Assembly: GCA_946481465.1 (NCBI GenBank)
Contig: CAMLOC010000066.1
Location: 1 to 9,974, forward strand
Source: an uncultured Shinella sp.
Lineage (GTDB): Bacteria > Pseudomonadota > Alphaproteobacteria > Rhizobiales > Rhizobiaceae
Direction: 5' to 3'
Length of the DNA stretch: 9,974 nucleotides
Shown piece by piece: positions 6,349-9,974 of the stretch; position 1 is the stretch's first letter, and each line of letters starts with the position of its first letter. Both the position numbers and the translations under genes were made by a program. A model generated the notes under the pieces. That model worked only from the letters and a program-made list of their open reading frames with translations, did not search any database and was not told the DNA's origin.

Positions 6349-7158
6349 GTGTCCTCTTCTTTGCTCTCCCGCCTGACGCGCCGCCCCAGGAAGGCCGCGC
6401 CGGAGCCCCAGCGCAGCGCCGATCTTTCGCGCTACGACGGGACCCTCATTGCCCGCGGGCTGACCAAGAGCTACCGCGACCGCTGCGTCGTCAACGGCGT
6501 GTCGCTGGTCGTGCGCCGTGGCGAGGCCGTCGGCCTGCTCGGCCCGAACGGCGCGGGCAAGACCACCTGTTTCTACATGATCACGGGCCTCGTGCCGGTC
6601 GATGTGGGCTCCATCGAGATCAACGGCAACGACGTCACCACCATGCCGATGTATCGCCGCGCCCGCCTCGGCGTCGGCTACCTGCCGCAGGAAGCCTCGA
6701 TCTTCCGCGGCCTGACGGTGGAGGAGAACATCCGCGCCGTGCTGGAAGTGCACGACAAGGACAAGGCGCGGCGCGAACAGAAGCTCGACAGCCTGCTCGC
6801 CGAGTTCTCCATCTCGCACCTGCGCAAGTCGCCGGCCATCGCGCTGTCGGGCGGCGAGCGGCGGCGCCTCGAGATCGCCCGGGCGCTTGCGACCGATCCG
6901 ACCTTCATGCTGCTCGACGAGCCGTTCGCCGGCGTCGATCCGATCTCCGTCGCCGACATCCAGGCGCTGGTGCGCCACCTCACCTCGCGCGGCATCGGCG
7001 TGCTCATCACCGACCACAATGTGCGCGAGACGCTCGGCCTCATCGACCGGGCCTATATCATCCATGCCGGCGAAGTGCTGACCCATGGCCGGGCGAACGA
7101 CATCGTCGCCAATCCGGATGTGCGCCGCCTCTATCTTGGCGATAATTTCAGCCTCTGA
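6349..7158 (+). CDS. lptB: LPS export ABC transporter ATPase LptB
   Basis: LptB is the cytoplasmic ATPase that, with LptF and LptG (not in this window), extracts LPS from the inner membrane. The 269-residue protein carries all ABC motifs: Walker A GPNGAGKT (65-72), Q-loop Q114 in YLPQEASIF, signature LSGGE (166-170), Walker B FMLLDEP with catalytic E191, D-loop GVDP (195-198) and switch H223 in ITDHNVRE. The EASIFRGLTVEENI and TDHNVRETL segments are characteristic of LptB. A 28-residue basic N-terminal extension precedes the core (LIARGLTKSY), as I recall for other rhizobial LptB proteins but longer than in E. coli. The start is GTG 6349 with no obvious Shine-Dalgarno, so coupling to lptA 15 bp upstream is likely. 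An unusual feature is the C-terminal YLGDNFSL. Confidence 0.95.
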   Translation: MSSSLLSRLTRRPRKAAPEPQRSADLSRYDGTLIARGLTKSYRDRCVVNGVSLVVRRGEAVGLLGPNGAGKTTCFYMITGLVPVDVGSIEINGNDVTTMPMYRRARLGVGYLPQEASIFRGLTVEENIRAVLEVHDKDKARREQKLDSLLAEFSISHLRKSPAIALSGGERRRLEIARALATDPTFMLLDEPFAGVDPISVADIQALVRHLTSRGIGVLITDHNVRETLGLIDRAYIIHAGEVLTHGRANDIVANPDVRRLYLGDNFSL

Positions 7159-7174
7159 CGCACGCCGCCTGCCC

Positions 7175-7187
7175 GATCGCCGCGATC
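7175..7187. repeat. Odd palindrome after lptB
   Basis: GATCGC-C-GCGATC is a perfect 13-base odd palindrome 17 bases past the lptB stop. The loop is too small for a hairpin of the full arms, and no T-tract follows, so an operator-like protein site is as likely as a terminator. It may be chance in GC-rich DNA. Confidence 0.3.
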
Positions 7188-7210
7188 TTCACCAAGTTCG
7201 CCGCTTGCGC

Positions 7211-7239
7211 TTGACCAAACCCATCAAAAAAGCAATTTT
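7211..7239 (+). promoter_or_regulatory. Candidate promoter for rpoN in an AT-rich patch
   Basis: TTGACC (7211-7216, 5 of 6) and AATTTT (7234-7239, a poor -10) are spaced 17 bases in the 151-bp lptB-rpoN gap. The segment CAAAAA-AGCAA-TTTTTG (7225-7240) is a low-GC inverted repeat that stands out from the surrounding GC-rich DNA. It could give rpoN a transcript independent of the lpt operon. Confidence 0.35.
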
Positions 7240-7309
7240 TGGGCCAGTTGGATTTCGCCGCCCCGCCCCGCCGGACGGAGGCCGCTTTTCCGGGGAGTAG
7301 AGCGTCCGC

Positions 7310-8872
<1,563 letters not shown>

Positions 8873-8878
8873 AACAAA

Positions 8879-8897
8879 GCCGGGAGAACCGGCGTTT
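8879..8897 (+). terminator. Probable intrinsic terminator of rpoN
   Basis: Seven bases after the rpoN stop, GCCGG (8879-8883), loop GAGAA, CCGGC (8889-8893) form a 5-bp GC stem followed by GTTT. Flanking AAA and TTT can extend it past a one-base bulge. The T-tract is short, so termination may be partial. Confidence 0.5.
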
Positions 8898-8934
8898 GCC
8901 TGTGACAGACGTTAAGAATGCGTGAACACGGGAA

Positions 8935-8963
8935 TTGACTTCGCCGGCGGGACGGGCTAATGC
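8935..8963 (+). promoter_or_regulatory. Candidate distal promoter upstream of hpf
   Basis: TTGACT (8935-8940) is a 5-of-6 match to -35. TAATGC follows after 17 bases, or GCTAAT after 15; each is imperfect as a -10. A start near 8970 would leave a leader of about 150 bases before hpf. ATGCGTGAA lies 8 bases upstream of the -35. Confidence 0.4.
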
Positions 8964-9019
8964 GCGCCCCACTTCCGAAGGGAAGGCAGGCCGGAATTCC
9001 AGACATATCCCCGCTTTTC

Positions 9020-9035
9020 TGGAGCGTGCGATGCA
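9020..9035 (+). promoter_or_regulatory. Candidate sigma-54 (-24/-12) element upstream of hpf
   Basis: TGGAGCG (9020-9026), four bases, then ATGCA (9031-9035) give the required GG-N10-GC spacing and match 9 of the 12 consensus positions of TGGCACG-N4-TTGCW. Transcription would start near 9046, leaving a leader of about 77 bases. No activator site is recognisable, and GG-N10-GC is common in GC-rich DNA. Confidence 0.25.
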
Positions 9036-9059
9036 AAAAACACCGCATGCGTGAAACGC

Positions 9060-9088
9060 TTGGAACGTGGGTAAGGTTGGAATAGACT
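9060..9088 (+). promoter_or_regulatory. Candidate proximal promoter of hpf
   Basis: TTGGAA (9060-9065) and TAGACT (9083-9088) are each 4-of-6 matches with an ideal 17-base spacer. The predicted start near 9094 leaves about a 29-base leader containing the strong Shine-Dalgarno GAGAGGA (9109-9115). ATGCGTGAA lies 4 bases upstream of the -35. The GGAAC at 9062 has no properly spaced ECF -10. Confidence 0.5.
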
Positions 9089-9122
9089 GTTGCGCGCAAA
9101 TCACGAAAGAGAGGAAACCTCC

Positions 9123-9698
9123 ATGAGTGTGCGTGTATCCGGTAAACATATGGAAATCGGCGAAACTTTCCGTCAGCGCATTGAAGAGCAGGTCGGAGAG
9201 GCCGTAACCAAATATTTCGACGGAGGATATTCGAGCCAGGTTACCGTGGAAAAAGCGGGGTCGCGGTACAGCGCCGATTGCAAGGTGCACCTCGATACCG
9301 GCATGGCCTTGCAGGCGAACGGCGAAGCGAACGATCCCCTGGCGGCCTTCCAATCGGCCTCCGAACGGATCGAGAAGCGCCTGCGTCGGTACAAGCGCAA
9401 GCTCAAGGATCACCACAACGGCAATGGTCATGATGCCTTTGCAGAAGTGGCATACACGGTGATGGATTCGGTCCCCGACGAAGACGACGAGCTTCCCGAG
9501 GACTACGCGCCGACCATCGTTGCGGAAAGCACGAAGAAACTCAGGACCATGTCCGTCGCCAGCGCCGTCATGGCGCTCGACCTGACGGACGAGCCGGTTC
9601 TTCTCTTCCGCAGCGCCGGGTCGGAGCAGCTCAATATCGTCTACCGACGCAACGACGGCAATATTGGCTGGATAGACCCGGCCAATATCAAAGGCTGA
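9123..9698 (+). CDS. hpf: Long ribosome hibernation-promoting factor
   Basis: HPF binds the 30S decoding region in stationary phase or starvation and silences ribosomes; the long form dimerises them into 100S particles. The 191-residue length and two-domain layout identify the long type. The N-terminal S30AE/RaiA domain (about 2-97) starts SVRVSGKHMEIGETFRQRIE and ends in the basic helix IEKRLRRYKRKLKDHH. An acidic linker follows (about 98-130, VPDEDDELPED), then the C-terminal S30AE_C dimerisation domain (about 130-190) with KTLRTMS-like KLRTMSVASAVMALDLTDEP and NIVYRRNDGNIGWIDP. I chose ATG 9123 because GAGAGGA stands 7 bases upstream and the family N terminus begins MSVRVSGKH; the frame is open 11 codons further. 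It sits between rpoN and ptsN, its usual place. Confidence 0.95.
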   Translation: MSVRVSGKHMEIGETFRQRIEEQVGEAVTKYFDGGYSSQVTVEKAGSRYSADCKVHLDTGMALQANGEANDPLAAFQSASERIEKRLRRYKRKLKDHHNGNGHDAFAEVAYTVMDSVPDEDDELPEDYAPTIVAESTKKLRTMSVASAVMALDLTDEPVLLFRSAGSEQLNIVYRRNDGNIGWIDPANIKG

Positions 9699-9706
9699 GT
9701 GGGGGA

Positions 9707-9732
9707 GCGTGGCGCCGGGACGGGCGCCACGC
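9707..9732 (+). terminator. Strong hairpin between hpf and ptsN
   Basis: GCGTGGCGCC (9707-9716) and GGCGCCACGC (9723-9732) form a perfect 10-bp GC stem with a 6-base GGGACG loop, beginning 9 bases after the hpf stop. GA/TC pairs can extend it past a bulged C. The following CTCTTCAAACC lacks a T-run, so it may be a partial terminator or a 3' stabiliser that sets the hpf:ptsN ratio. Confidence 0.55.
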
Positions 9733-9769
9733 CTCTTCAAACCTTCACCCAGCGCACGAGGACAAAAGC

Positions 9770-9974
9770 ATGGCATTGGCAGGTTTGCTGCAGCAGAGTG
9801 CGATTATTCCGGCGATGAAGGCCAATTCCAAGAAGCAGCTGCTTCAGGAACTGGCGACAAAAGCGGCAAAGATCACCGGGCTTCCGGAACGCGAGATTTT
9901 TGACGTCATCCTTCAGCGCGAGCGGCTCGGTTCGACCGGCGCCCAAGGGGAGCGACGTGCCGGCGGCGCTTCGC
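9770..9974 (+). CDS. ptsN: Nitrogen PTS EIIA component PtsN, N-terminal part, diverging at its visible end
   Basis: PtsN (EIIA-Ntr) is the phosphoryl acceptor at the end of the PtsP-PtsO chain and regulates potassium, carbon and nitrogen functions. The start is ATG 9770 with GAGGA 7 bases upstream. Residues 1-57 match rhizobial PtsN: MALAGLLQQSAIIPAMKANS, then KKQLLQELATKA, EREIFDVILQRERLGSTG. The family next continues with a loop like (V/I)GNGIAIPHGK, which holds the phosphorylated histidine. Here positions 9941-9974 instead read AQGERRAGGAS in frame, and no frame gives the expected loop. The break is sharp at 9940/9941, so this is either a disrupted gene, a rearrangement, or a sequence/assembly artefact at the end. 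The frame stays open to the edge, and the rest of the gene lies outside or is absent. Confidence 0.8.
   Translation, partial: MALAGLLQQSAIIPAMKANSKKQLLQELATKAAKITGLPEREIFDVILQRERLGSTGAQGERRAGGAS

Noticed and set aside
4638..7086. Long antisense frames opposite lptC, lptA and lptB
   Set aside because: The sense genes are clear. The antisense products are Asp/Gly/Arg/His-rich without motifs and lack ribosome sites.
7221..7240. ATCAA in the AT-rich patch upstream of rpoN as an IHF site
   Set aside because: The TTR half of the consensus is missing at the required spacing.
9062..9091. GGAAC upstream of hpf as an ECF (RpoE2-type) stress promoter
   Set aside because: No CGTT or TT -10 occurs at the expected 16-19-base spacing; a sigma-70-like reading fits better.
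9771..9790. TGGCATTGGCAGGTTTGCTG at the ptsN start, resembling -24/-12
   Set aside because: The GG-to-GC distances are 13 and 7 bases, not 10.

Overview
The window is GC-rich (roughly 60-65 %) chromosomal DNA from an alphaproteobacterium, most likely a member of the Rhizobiaceae (Rhizobium, Ensifer, Shinella or relatives). Three things point that way: the wording of the IhfB, LptB, RpoN and PtsN proteins, the split lptC-lptA-lptB-rpoN-hpf-ptsN order, and the sppA-ihfB-lapA block beside it. Genus assignment is an inference from remembered sequences and was not tested. I see no tRNA, rRNA, CRISPR array or recognisable insertion sequence, and no gap of 300 bases without a gene.

Left block (about 1-2750, minus strand): a three-gene operon, read right to left, encodes a class I SAM-dependent RNA methyltransferase (RlmI-like), a TrmH/SpoU-family RNA methyltransferase and lipoprotein signal peptidase LspA. 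The genes are joined by two ATGA stop/start overlaps. A short gap with a small hairpin follows, then the 5' end of an unrecognised gene that runs off the left edge.

Middle block (2753-4881): a monocistronic CoxG/SRPBCC protein on the plus strand faces a minus-strand run of sppA, ihfB and lapA. The two units converge on a small hairpin that contains both stop codons. The gap between the RlmI-like gene and coxG holds divergent promoters sharing a -35 heptamer. It is bracketed by a long imperfect inverted repeat whose outer ends are the two start codons.

Right block (5094-9974, plus strand): lptC, lptA and lptB encode the inner-membrane/periplasmic LPS export machinery. They are followed by rpoN (sigma-54), hpf (long ribosome hibernation factor) and the start of ptsN (EIIA-Ntr). 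This is the conserved proteobacterial envelope/nitrogen-PTS cluster. The hpf upstream region has two sigma-70-like promoters and one candidate sigma-54 element. PtsN matches its family through residue 57 and then departs abruptly about 34 bases before the window ends, exactly where the active-site histidine loop should follow.

Most of the window is ordinary conserved housekeeping DNA. I did not find a new multi-gene system. The most unusual points are the mirrored translation starts at 2618-2755 and the ptsN break at 9940/9941.
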